Shown: positions 9,102 through 16,103 of the stretch, piece by piece
How the letters are laid out: every line of letters starts with the position of its first letter
Numbering within the stretch: position 1 is the stretch's first letter
Assembly: GCF_900111135.1 (NCBI RefSeq)
Contig: NZ_FOGF01000007.1
Location: 1-64,000 of the forward strand
Direction of reading: 5' to 3'
From: Granulicatella balaenopterae
GTDB lineage: Bacteria > Bacillota > Bacilli > Lactobacillales > Aerococcaceae
Length of the DNA stretch: 64,000 nt
The notes under the pieces: generated by a model
Told to the model about the DNA's origin: nothing
Seen by the model: only the letters and a program-made list of their open reading frames with translations
Databases searched by the model: none
Made by a program: the position numbers and the translations under genes

Positions 9102-9893
9102 TTACCTGTTTTGATATGTTGCTTCGAAGGCATTGAGAATTTCTAGTTGACTGTCATCTAAAAACTCTTTGGCACGCTCACCTAAATCTTTCGGCACACC
9201 ATAATACGCTTGGGCAAACCCACCAGCAATCGCAGCTAAAGTATCGCTATCGCCACCTAAAGATACGGCATTGCGAATCGCATCACAAAAGTCTACTGAC
9301 TCAAAGACACACATCAAAGCTTGTGGAACGGTTTCTTGGCAAATCTCTGAAAAATGATAATCCTCCCGTATGGCATCAATTGTGAAATCCATCCGATAAT
9401 AGTTCTCGTGAATATAAGCTTGAATCTCATTAAGTGACTTGCCAGACTTGGCTAAGTAAATCGCTGCAACTGTCGCCTTAGCTCCAATAAGTCCTTCAGG
9501 GTGATTATGTGTTATAATCGTGACTTTTTCAGCTAAATCAAGTGCCTCTTCTAAACTATCAGCCGCCAATGCACATGGTGAAACTCTCATAGCTGATCCA
9601 TTACCAAAACTATTATAAGGAATTGGGTTTGTGTCTTTAAGCCATTGTTTGAAATAATCACCATAGCCACAATCAGGATATTTTCTACCCAAATATTGCA
9701 TCCATTCGATAGCTTTTTGCGACAAATCATCTTGTGTATCATTCATTGTCAAAATTGCCTGTGCCACCGCTAAAGTCATAATCGTATCATCCGTCACAAA
9801 ACACTTATCCGCCATTAATTCAAAATTCTTCGTCTTAATCGGATCAAACTCATAGATTGAACCCGCAATATCACCAATAATTGCCCCTAACAT
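9102..9893 (-). CDS. ADP-ribosylglycohydrolase family protein (DraG/ARH-like)
   Basis: A 263-aa cytoplasmic protein. The N-terminal GAIIGDIAGS and the VTDDTIMT block (Thr-Asp-Asp) match the two-Mg-binding site of ADP-ribosylhydrolases, and GGDSDTLAAIAGG near the C-terminus supplies the second metal-ligand cluster. The family removes ADP-ribose from proteins or small molecules; the target here is unknown. ATG 9893 (MLGAIIGD) is preferred to the in-frame ATG at 9911 because GGATGTGAGG lies just before it. It is monocistronic, with a strong terminator. Confidence 0.88.
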   Translation of the reverse strand: MLGAIIGDIAGSIYEFDPIKTKNFELMADKCFVTDDTIMTLAVAQAILTMNDTQDDLSQKAIEWMQYLGRKYPDCGYGDYFKQWLKDTNPIPYNSFGNGSAMRVSPCALAADSLEEALDLAEKVTIITHNHPEGLIGAKATVAAIYLAKSGKSLNEIQAYIHENYYRMDFTIDAIREDYHFSEICQETVPQALMCVFESVDFCDAIRNAVSLGGDSDTLAAIAGGFAQAYYGVPKDLGERAKEFLDDSQLEILNAFEATYQNR

Positions 9894-9950
9894 TGCCTCA
9901 CATCCTTTCATATTTTCACTTTAATCATACAACGACAACATCCAAAAATC

Positions 9951-9999
9951 AAAAATCCTCCTGGAAACTAGCAATATTACGCCAGCCTTCAAGAGGATT
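9951..9999 (-). terminator. Terminator below the two small membrane-peptide genes
   Basis: Read leftward, AATCCTCTTG pairs with CAGGAGGATT, the inner arms GAAGGCTGGC and GCTAGTTTC extend the stem with G-U pairs, and a T run follows. A terminator this strong supports a real transcript through 10007-10318. Confidence 0.85.
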
Positions 10000-10006
10000 G
10001 ATATCT

Positions 10007-10108
10007 TTAAATCATCAAATATAAACTATGTAAGATAATACCAACAACTACACCATCCAAGCCAATACCGATCTTCTTACCATTACTTAATTCTTCCTGT
10101 TTCATCAT
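10007..10108 (-). CDS. Small single-helix membrane peptide (33 aa)
   Basis: This gene is too short for routine ORF calling. The peptide starts MMKQEELSNGKKIG, has a hydrophobic segment (about 15-33, rich in I, V, L and G) and ends LYLMI. AAGGAGGGC precedes the ATG at good spacing. It lies 45 bp downstream of a second small membrane-peptide gene and directly above a strong terminator, so the two look like a bicistronic unit. There is no double-glycine leader or other motif I recognise. Function unknown; a bacteriocin, signalling peptide or membrane-stress peptide are possibilities only. Confidence 0.55.
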   Translation of the reverse strand: MMKQEELSNGKKIGIGLDGVVVGIILHSLYLMI

Positions 10109-10153
10109 TAGCCCTCCTTTTTAATAGTTTTTTAATGGTTATTACCCCCATTA

Positions 10154-10318
10154 TTATTGTTTACGATAGCTCGCCAAATACGTAAGAAGATAGCCACCTA
10201 AGCCCACAAGATAGATAGTCGATGAATCCAACAAGCCAAAATAACTACTAATTGAATCAACCGCAAATAACATCATCAACACAATACATAAAGCAACCAT
10301 AAATTCTTGTTTATCCAT
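10154..10318 (-). CDS. Small two-helix membrane peptide (54 aa)
   Basis: Starts MDKQEFMVALCIV and carries two hydrophobic segments (about 6-20 and 34-49) with a short polar turn (DSISSYFGLLDSS) and a basic end (SYRKQ). AAGGGG lies about 6 nt before the ATG. It precedes the 33-aa peptide gene, and the two N-termini look alike (KQE motif). Not assigned to a family. Size and topology recall holin-like or bacteriocin-immunity peptides, but nothing in the sequence decides this. Confidence 0.5.
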   Translation of the reverse strand: MDKQEFMVALCIVLMMLFAVDSISSYFGLLDSSTIYLVGLGGYLLTYLASYRKQ

Positions 10319-10625
10319 CTTAATTCCCCTTACAGATCACTAGCAAGCACTTCATTCCGTCTTAATTCTTTTGCTACGACCAATTTTGTTACTTATATTC
10401 TACCATATTTTTACATACTTCTGACCTAGTGTACCTGAAATGGGTAAAAATGTACCAGAAAAAATTGGCATTTATAGGAGGCAAAAATATAGGTAACCTA
10501 GATAGCCCTACTTTATTTATTATCATCAACTCATTATATGAAGCCAGTAATTTAATGACGGAATACTATTGCCATCCTCTAGCACATACGAGTTGCTGAT
10601 TAGTAGAATAGCGCAGAGTTTTGTG
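10319..10625. other. Intergenic region between divergent small-peptide and antitoxin genes
   Basis: About 300 bp. It must hold the leftward promoter of the small peptides (GGTAGAATATAAG, read on the minus strand near 10390-10402, is a possible -10), but no good -35 is seen. A 50-codon rightward frame from ATG 10450 (MYQKKLAFIGGKNIGNLDSP onward) is open but has only a weak ribosome site, so I do not call it a gene. Confidence 0.4.
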
Positions 10626-10654
10626 TTGTGAATGTGAATCTTTGGCTATACAAT
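10626..10654 (+). promoter_or_regulatory. Promoter of the antitoxin gene
   Basis: TTGTGA (10626-10631) and TACAAT (10649-10654) are separated by 17 bp, 22 bp upstream of the ATG. Confidence 0.75.
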
Positions 10655-10676
10655 ATAGAAAAAGGAGGTAAATATT

Positions 10677-10955
10677 ATGGCCAAAACAGCAAACATTAAT
10701 TTACGCATTGAACCTGAAAGAAAAGAAGCTGCAGAAAAGTTATTTAATAGCTTCGGACTTTCTGTTACAGATGCAATCGACATTTTCATTAACACTTCTT
10801 TGATGGAAGGTGGATTTCCTTTTCAAATACAACAACTACACTATAACCGCGATACTGAATTAGCTTTAAAAGAAGCACGTGACATTATAGCAGGTAAACG
10901 AGAAAGTAAGTCCTATTCTTCCTTTGCAGAAGCATTAGAAGATTCGGAGGTCTAG
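10677..10955 (+). CDS. RelB/DinJ-family antitoxin
   Basis: A 92-aa protein beginning with the ribbon-helix-helix signature of DinJ-type antitoxins (KTANINLRIEPERKEAAEKL, then GLSVTDAIDIFI). Such antitoxins repress their own promoter and neutralise a YafQ/RelE-family mRNA interferase encoded immediately downstream. AAAGGAGGTAAAT precedes the ATG. The toxin gene 5 bp downstream is broken, so this antitoxin is probably an orphan here, though it could still act on other toxins or on its own promoter. Confidence 0.88.
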   Translation: MAKTANINLRIEPERKEAAEKLFNSFGLSVTDAIDIFINTSLMEGGFPFQIQQLHYNRDTELALKEARDIIAGKRESKSYSSFAEALEDSEV

Positions 10956-10959
10956 GCAA

Positions 10960-11201
10960 TTGCTTAAGTTAATCCTTACCAATCAATTTAAAAAAGATAT
11001 AAAAAGAATCAAAAAACGAGGATATAAATTATCAAAGGCGAACCCTTAGAACCTGCCAAAAGAGACCATGCTCTAATTGGAAATTATTATGGATTTAGGG
11101 AATGCCACATCGAACCAGATTGGCTTTTAATTTATGCCGTTGATGGTGATAAACTTATACTTACTGCAGCAAGAACTGGTAGTCACTCTGATTTATTTTG
11201 A
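10960..11201 (+). pseudogene. YafQ-family toxin gene, disrupted by an internal deletion/frameshift
   Basis: TTG 10960 begins MLKLILTNQFKKDIKRIKKR, a typical YafQ start, but the frame ends at TAG 11047-11049. In another frame, from about 11037, the normal toxin C-terminal half is intact: GEPLEPAKRDHALIGNYYGF, then ECHIEPDWLLIY and TGSHSDLF at the stop. Together the halves give about 80 residues against about 90 in the family, and the missing part falls between KLSK and GEPL. This fits a small deletion of a length not divisible by three. The residues expected for mRNA cleavage (two His, Asp, terminal Phe) all lie in the second half, so a working toxin is unlikely. Confidence 0.85.
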
Positions 11202-11225
11202 ACCAAAAAATAATTATATTATGTT

Positions 11226-11271
11226 CCCCCTAAAGTTAGACTGACAACTCTAGCTTTGAGGGGGCTTTTTT
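11226..11271 (+). terminator. Terminator after the toxin-antitoxin locus
   Basis: CCCCCTAAAG and CTTTGAGGGGG form an outer stem around an AT-rich loop, with TTTTTT after. Confidence 0.85.
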
Positions 11272-11285
11272 GTTTTCAAGCACAA

Positions 11286-11377
11286 TTAGATCTGCTAGTT
11301 GGTATGATTTTAGGCAGCTTCTTTAGAAAAAACTCGATTCTTCAAAATGCCATCAACATTACTTTTTTGCAGAAACC
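11286..11377 (-). pseudogene. Gene-end remnant (VDGIL-type), copy 1
   Basis: Read leftward, this encodes SNVDGILKNRVFSKEAA followed by a stop. A similar tail (KVDGILNNQVLFQKT) occurs at 13742, and both share TTCAAAATGCCATCAAC in the DNA. No start or ribosome site is present. It looks like the leftover 3' end of a gene, perhaps from a mobile element, that once existed in more than one copy. The family is not recognised. Confidence 0.35.
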
Positions 11378-12531
11378 TTATACTTGATTTTTCTTAATAA
11401 TCCTTTTCATAAAATAAATTAATAAAATCACAGCAAAAACAAAATAAACATAATGCACATTTTTAAAATCTATTATGATACCATTAATCGGATCAGCAAT
11501 AATAAATGATATCGAAATTAATAGATTTTTATACGAAATGATGCTTGCTCTATCTTCACTGTCTATCAATTTATTAAATTCAACATTAATCGATGGCCAT
11601 ATACCAGATGTGAAAAATCTAGCAACGATTAAGATTGCGATCGCCCCAACACTGTAAATTTGCGATAACGAAAACATAATGATTGAAAACAGTAATATTA
11701 TCTTCGTTACACCAAGTTTTTTAGTATAAATATAATACCTAGACCCAATCGCCGATACTATATTGAAAATAAAAAATAGTAAGCCTAAATACTTAATATT
11801 GAAATTGATTTCGACTAAATATTGTTGTGATAATTGATTGAGAGTTGAAACAGTCAAGGTCAAAATCAAAAATAAAATGACGATATTAAATAATTCTGTT
11901 TGCTTTAATATCGTAAAATGTTTTAAAAATTTACTTTTAATAGATATGCTTTCTAACTCATTCTTTACTAAATGTTCTTCAAATAAGAAAATGGCAATCA
12001 TCGCTATTACTTGAAAAACTAAACTTATTACTACCACTAAAGCTGGATTATAGCCAAATAAACTTCCCCCAATCAAAGTTGAGGCTGAAAATACTATAAA
12101 TTTCTTACTACTGATGGATGCAAAATATTCTTCAAATAAGTCTTCTTTTTTATTTTGCTGAAAGTGATCATAAATCATCGCCATATCTGAACCTGAGATA
12201 AATGCTTCAGCTACTCCACCCAATAAAGCTGCCACAATAAACCAAAAATACTGTTTACAAACCAAAATTAACAACAAATCTATGATGGAACATAGCATAC
12301 CAATTAATATCATATTTTTCCGACTATACATATCAGCTAACACACCAGAAGGAACTTCTAATAAAATTACAACCAGCGAGGATATAGCTTGTAATGACAT
12401 AATTTGCTTAAAGTTAAACCCTTTAGTCGCATAAAATAATATATTAACTACAAAAATCGGTAGTGAAGAGCTTAGTAAAAAAAGATTTGATACAAATTTT
12501 CATTAGATTTTATCTTATGTACTTTTTGCAT
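11378..12531 (-). pseudogene. MFS transporter gene, frameshifted in a poly-T tract
   Basis: The natural start is ATG 12531 (MQKVHKIKSNENLYQI) after GGGGAGGGG. Frame 1 stops after 19 codons. The tract at 12477-12483 has seven Ts on the coding strand; with eight, the frame would read on as IFFLLSSSLPIFVVNI into the long open part (from 12400, starting MSLQAISS). The restored product would be about 384 aa, a 12-helix major-facilitator permease with the loop GVLADMYSRKN between helices 2 and 3. The substrate is unknown; drug or peptide efflux is a guess. The rest of the frame is clean, which suggests a recent or reversible slip. Confidence 0.82.
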
Positions 12532-12767
12532 ATTACATCCCCTCCCCAATAAAATACCAATTCATTTTATATTTTCCTGTATGTATTTCGCTGAAAATAT
12601 TCTTTAATTACTAACTATTCCAAAATTTTATCTTTTTATTTATAGTATATTTTGTGAACGCTTACTTGTCAATTCAAGGGAAGAATCAAGACAGCTTGAT
12701 AAAGAGTGTTAGTGTCAATTTAATTTCACCATTTCTGTCAATGTAAATTATCGAGCTATTTCAAACC
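12532..12767. other. Intergenic region upstream of the duplicated flank
   Basis: AT-rich with no reading frame of note. Leftward expression of the frameshifted MFS gene must start here, but I cannot single out a promoter. The gene-free stretch continues to 12942 through the duplicated leader described separately. Confidence 0.4.
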
Positions 12768-12880
12768 ATCATCCCCTCCCGCCAACAAAACCTCTCCAAA
12801 GTTGACGTTAGGTAGTTTATCTCCTTACACGATATTAGGCTTTTCATCTATATAATTTGCATACATATACTACAAAAATA

Positions 12881-12889
12881 TGATATAAT
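12881..12889 (+). promoter_or_regulatory. Extended -10 promoter in leader copy A
   Basis: TGATATAAT gives a TGn-TATAAT extended -10 (12881-12889), conserved in copy B. No good -35 stands at 17 bp. Confidence 0.6.
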
Positions 12890-12899
12890 ACAGAAAAAT

Positions 12900-12929
12900 A
12901 ACACTTTCAAGTTTCTTTTGAAAGTGTTA
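12900..12929 (+). promoter_or_regulatory. Perfect leader hairpin just before the ribosome site
   Basis: AACACTTTCAA (12900-12910) and TTGAAAGTGTT (12919-12929) form an 11-bp perfect stem with an 8-nt loop, directly followed by AAAGGAG. It lacks a T run, so it is more likely to affect mRNA stability or ribosome access than termination. Copy B of the leader does not keep this hairpin. Confidence 0.6.
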
Positions 12930-12942
12930 AAGGAGCTGCTCT

Positions 12943-13578
12943 ATGAATATTTTCAAAAAATACCTACAAATATATAAAGAAAATAGTTACTCTATATTAA
13001 GCATCAAGAACATTGCAATAGTAATAGTAGTTTCTTTGTTATTTTATCTTAATGGGAAATCCAATGATACAAATATATTAAACATTATCGTTGTAACACT
13101 ATTTTCAATTCTTGCAATTATGTTTTCAGGCGATTGTATACAAAATGAGCTTTTTGAAAAAGTTAATAATGATCTATTTAAACAAGAGCCCCTAGCAAAA
13201 AAATTACTAGCTAGTAATATGACTTTTCTTACTAATATTATTTTGTATATTATCAGCTTAACAACCGTAAATGTCTATTTTTCTGGTTTTCCCCTAGCAT
13301 TAGCACAACTAATTAAGTTATTATTTGTAATTCTTTTAAGCATAGCGATCGGAAACCTATTATTAATCACCAATAAGAAAATTATTATGTTTAATATTGC
13401 TAACAATACGGGCTTGCTGAAATATAAAGCCATAAACCAACTCGCTAAACAAGCAATTATATCCATTGTATTAGGCTTAATACTAATTTATTGTGTTTAT
13501 GATGTGAATATCATTTACTTAATCGGCATTTCTACTTTTGCATATATTGGTTCACTATTATTAAATAAACAATATTGA
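12943..13578 (+). CDS. Multi-pass membrane protein, possibly ABC-permease-like
   Basis: A 211-aa protein with about six hydrophobic segments (near 25-40, 45-62, 90-112, 118-140, 165-185, 188-205) and a basic, amphipathic start (MNIFKKYLQIYKENS). The topology recalls short ABC-2 type permeases of bacteriocin or antibiotic export and immunity systems, but no ATPase is adjacent and no family motif is clear. AAAGGAG precedes the ATG. The gene is framed by duplicated flanks that also frame the MFS gene at 16104. Confidence 0.6.
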   Translation: MNIFKKYLQIYKENSYSILSIKNIAIVIVVSLLFYLNGKSNDTNILNIIVVTLFSILAIMFSGDCIQNELFEKVNNDLFKQEPLAKKLLASNMTFLTNIILYIISLTTVNVYFSGFPLALAQLIKLLFVILLSIAIGNLLLITNKKIIMFNIANNTGLLKYKAINQLAKQAIISIVLGLILIYCVYDVNIIYLIGISTFAYIGSLLLNKQY

Positions 13579-13616
13579 ATCCCCAAAACAATAGGCACTT
13601 TTACTAGGTAGAATTC

Positions 13617-13645
13617 TTGATAAGTCTCTCGATGTTTGCTATAAT
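13617..13645 (+). promoter_or_regulatory. Promoter of a small antitoxin-like RNA
   Basis: TTGATA (13617-13622) and TATAAT (13640-13645) with a 17-bp spacer, a near-consensus sigma-A promoter with no ORF behind it. Confidence 0.8.
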
Positions 13646-13651
13646 AAATAT

Positions 13652-13729
13652 GCATAAAAGTGATGATGTCTTTTTCAAGACTATGCAAAATGAAAAGAAC
13701 CAACGACGGCAATCGTTGGTTCTTTTTTA
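13652..13729 (+). ncRNA. Orphan type I antitoxin-like small RNA
   Basis: A strong promoter is followed after about 50 bp by a perfect 13-bp terminator stem (AAAGAACCAACGA / TCGTTGGTTCTTT, 13694-13725) with a T run. The body (ATGCATAAAAGTGATGATGTC, 13651-13671) resembles the antitoxin RNA at 17871 (ATGCAAATAAAGTGATAAG) and the start region of the Fst-like toxin at 18056-18090. I infer an RNA of about 78 nt. No toxin peptide is encoded opposite it: the convergent strand carries the VDGIL remnant instead. The 5' end is inferred from the promoter only. Confidence 0.5.
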
Positions 13730-13741
13730 ACTAAACTATTT

Positions 13742-13942
13742 TCATGTTTTTTGAAAAAGAACCTGATTGTTCAAAATGCCATCAACTTTACCGATGAATC
13801 GCATAGAAATCTTACCAATTGAATGCAGATCCAATTGCACTAATATAAAGGCTTTGTTTATCCACGATTGATGCAAATCCTGACGCTTTTCTTTCAAGAC
13901 AGTGTTAAAATTATATACTATTTTTATTTTTAAGTGTATCAA
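13742..13942 (-). pseudogene. Gene-end remnant (VDGIL-type), copy 2
   Basis: An open leftward frame of up to 66 codons ends IGKISMRFIGKVDGILNNQV and LFQKT. It has no ribosome site, and its start region overlaps the end of the membrane-protein gene at 13911. The tail matches the remnant at 11286 in protein and in a 17-bp DNA word. I read it as the surviving 3' part of a lost gene, not a functional CDS. Confidence 0.35.
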
Positions 13943-14576
13943 CTACCAGACCTAAAACAGAAAAATATATAGCATTAATAGCAACAACAAGTTGAACAAT
14001 ATTATTTTGAATAATGCCATCTTTATAGTAAAATTCTAATCCATTATCATTGATAGACAAATAAATAATATAACAAAATACAAGTCCAGCTATTAATGAT
14101 ATTAGATTTAAACGTAAATTTGACTTTTCCTTATTATAGCCTGCATAAGCACCTTTAAGTTTTAACATAGTAGAAAAATATAATAGCGGGATAAATAAAA
14201 TTATGATGCCTTCAGCTATTGGTTCTGCAAAAGTATACGCAGACGATTTCAAACTAGTCAAAATAACAAGTGTAGTCATTATCATTAGACTATTAAAAGC
14301 ATATTTATTTCTAATAGCAACTTGATATTCATCAAATTTTGGATATTCTCCCATGTTTTTATCTGTTGAAATGCTAGTAAGCAAAATATATACAATAAAA
14401 CCTATAATAAACAAGGTAATTATTGGGATTATACTGTATATAAAAACTTGGTGGTAAGTCAAATTCACCAAAGGAGCTATCTCAGACTTTAATCTCATTA
14501 CAGAACTTAATTTTATTACAACTATAGCAATAAATAACATACATACCATAAATATTTTTTTAGTTTTTTTCATCAT
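13911..14576 (-). CDS. DUF3169-like membrane protein paired with an XRE regulator
   Basis: A 221-aa protein with six likely transmembrane segments in three pairs (about 7-25, 44-68; 92-112, 115-137; 152-172, 190-215). Size and layout match DUF3169 proteins, which are almost always encoded just downstream of a small XRE repressor. The start ATGATG overlaps the last codons of the XRE gene, so translation is coupled. A role as membrane partner or antagonist of the regulator is inferred from this constant pairing, not shown by the sequence. Confidence 0.65.
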   Translation of the reverse strand: MMKKTKKIFMVCMLFIAIVVIKLSSVMRLKSEIAPLVNLTYHQVFIYSIIPIITLFIIGFIVYILLTSISTDKNMGEYPKFDEYQVAIRNKYAFNSLMIMTTLVILTSLKSSAYTFAEPIAEGIIILFIPLLYFSTMLKLKGAYAGYNKEKSNLRLNLISLIAGLVFCYIIYLSINDNGLEFYYKDGIIQNNIVQLVVAINAIYFSVLGLVVDTLKNKNSI

Positions 14577-14775
14577 CTTCTTCCTCCCAAAATAAATCGT
14601 TTAAGGTGACGTTTAATGCTTTACAAATTTTTATGCACAACTTTATCGTTGGATTATAGTCACCTTTTTCAATCGCATTTATTGTTTGCCGAGAAACATC
14701 TATTTTTTCTGCTAATTCTTTTTGTGTCATATCAATTCTAGCTCTAGCAGCTTTTAAACGTAAATTCTTCCCCAT
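14560..14775 (-). CDS. Small XRE-family transcriptional regulator (copy 1)
   Basis: A 71-aa cytoplasmic protein that is little more than a helix-turn-helix: LRLKAARARIDMTQKELAEK, then IDVSRQTINAIEKGDYNPTI, with an acidic tail (WEEEDDEKN). AAAGGAGACG precedes the ATG. It is closely related in form to the 67-aa regulator at 15536, and each is followed by an overlapping membrane-protein gene. Its target is unknown; divergent or neighbouring transporter genes are candidates. Confidence 0.85.
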   Translation of the reverse strand: MGKNLRLKAARARIDMTQKELAEKIDVSRQTINAIEKGDYNPTIKLCIKICKALNVTLNDLFWEEEDDEKN

Positions 14776-15006
14776 TTAAACGTCTCCTTTCTTTGACTTG
14801 ATTGTAACATGTTTTTTTCTTAATGTAAAATATATCTGACTTATAGGGTGTTAACTTTTACTTCATTGATATTTTCATGATAAATAAACGTTCTTATCAA
14901 GCTCTGAAATCCAGATATTTTTATTCTGAAATACAAAAAAACACTTTTCTTCTTAATTTTAATACTGAATTATAAAGATCCTGAAAGATTTTGTTGAATA
15001 ATTCAA

Positions 15007-15047
15007 TAAAAAACAGCAAGGAGATTTTTGAGGTCTCTTTGCTGTTT
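15007..15047 (-). terminator. Terminator of the second XRE/membrane pair
   Basis: Read leftward, AACAGCAAAGAGA pairs with TCTCCTTGCTGTT and is followed by TTTTATT. Confidence 0.85.
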
Positions 15048-15059
15048 GAATTTCTAATA

Positions 15060-15530
15060 TTATAATTTATTCATGTAATAAGCTCTTAAAGTTAAACTTT
15101 GGATACTTAATAGCATTGCGATGATTAGACAAGTTATATAAATATAGATGCTGATATTTTGCATATAATAGCCTATGTATAAAATGACAAATGAATTAAT
15201 TAGATTTGGCATCATGCCACTTTTCGTCATAATGTATGCATATCTTTCATCTGCATAAGTAATATAATATTCTTTCAGTTTTTTTTCGTCATTTTTATAT
15301 AAAAGATATTTCAATGATCCTATAGCTACAATCAAGACGCTGATAAGACCGGCATTGTATCCTAAAAATCCTGCATCTAGCATTACTTTTAGGCTTTCGT
15401 TAATAGTACTTGCTGGCACTTGTTGATTTGTAATTACTAATTTTGATATAACTAGCATTACTATTGCTACTATGATGATTATTTCATATTTTTTAATTTT
15501 GTTTTTGATTTCTGTTTTGATTTTTTCCAT
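15060..15530 (-). CDS. Small membrane protein paired with an XRE regulator (copy 2)
   Basis: A 156-aa protein with four hydrophobic segments (about 14-33, 52-70, 102-122, 125-142), similar in layout to DUF2178/DUF6773-type partners of small XRE repressors. ATG 15530 (MEKIKTEIKN) is chosen because GAGGAG at the end of the regulator gene lies 8 nt upstream; a GTG at 15539 is too close to it. Function is unknown; membrane tethering or antagonism of the regulator is a plausible inference. Confidence 0.6.
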   Translation of the reverse strand: MEKIKTEIKNKIKKYEIIIIVAIVMLVISKLVITNQQVPASTINESLKVMLDAGFLGYNAGLISVLIVAIGSLKYLLYKNDEKKLKEYYITYADERYAYIMTKSGMMPNLINSFVILYIGYYMQNISIYIYITCLIIAMLLSIQSLTLRAYYMNKL

Positions 15531-15535
15531 ATGAA

Positions 15536-15739
15536 TCACTCCTCCTCTGATGTAAAATCAAATACTTCTTCTATGCTTAAATTAAATACACGAGCTATTT
15601 TATAAGCTAGAGGTAATGAGGCAATATATTTCCCATTTTCGATAGATATAATAGTTTGCCTAGTTGTATCCACTAATCCCGCTAAATCAGCTTGTGTTAA
15701 TTTATTCGCTTTCCTCAAATCTTTAATTTTATTTTTCAT
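15536..15739 (-). CDS. Small XRE-family transcriptional regulator (copy 2)
   Basis: A 67-aa helix-turn-helix protein: KIKDLRKANKLTQADLAGLV, then DTTRQTIISIENGKY and an acidic end (FDFTSEEE). ATG 15739 follows AAAGGTGAGC; an in-frame GTG at 15748 lies within that site and is unlikely. It and the overlapping membrane-protein gene form a two-gene unit closed by a terminator. It is divergent from the MFS gene at 16104 across about 360 bp that include the duplicated leader, so it may control that promoter. Confidence 0.85.
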   Translation of the reverse strand: MKNKIKDLRKANKLTQADLAGLVDTTRQTIISIENGKYIASLPLAYKIARVFNLSIEEVFDFTSEEE

Positions 15740-15931
15740 TTTGCTCACCTTTTTATCCCTATTCCTACTACAACTACAACTACATAAAAATACGAAATCG
15801 AAATATTATAAAATTTTGTTCAAAAAGTATAGTTAACTTTACTTTATTATAGTATAACATTGAAATCGTTTTTTGTAAAGTCTACTTAACATTTTATTAT
15901 TAATAAACATATCAATTCGTTTTTTATAACT

Positions 15932-16103
15932 ATCATCCTCTACTACTAACAAAACCTCTCCAAAGTTTACGTTAGACAAACTATCTGCACATCAGAGATT
16001 CAACTTTCCCATCTATATAATTAGTATGCTATATTACAAAAACATGATATAATACAAAAAATACTTTTAACGTAATTTTAAAATCATGCAAAGGAGCTGC
16101 TCT
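15932..16103 (+). repeat. Duplicated promoter/leader flank, copy B
   Basis: Imperfect copy of 12768-12942 with the same block order, including the extended -10 and an identical AAAGGAGCTGCTCTATGAA ribosome site/start. The middle differs most (about 15985-16015), and the leader hairpin of copy A is not kept. The rest of the gap (15740-15931) holds the leftward XRE promoter region with paired AGTATA words. Confidence 0.85.
16045..16053 (+). promoter_or_regulatory. Extended -10 promoter in leader copy B
   Basis: TGATATAAT (16045-16053), conserved with copy A at 12881-12889. Confidence 0.6.

Larger units (their letters stand above)
12768..12942 (+). repeat. Duplicated promoter/leader flank, copy A
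   Basis: This segment is an imperfect copy of 15932-16103. Shared blocks include AACAAAACCTCTCCAAAGTT, CATCTATATAATT, TGATATAATACA and AAAGGAGCTGCTCTATGAA at the start codon. The genes behind the two copies are unrelated in sequence, so it is the regulatory leader that is duplicated, not the gene. Confidence 0.85.

Noticed and set aside
10450-10600. 50-codon rightward frame upstream of the antitoxin gene
   Set aside because: Only a weak GGG precedes the ATG, the codons show no clear protein-like pattern, and the antitoxin promoter follows independently.
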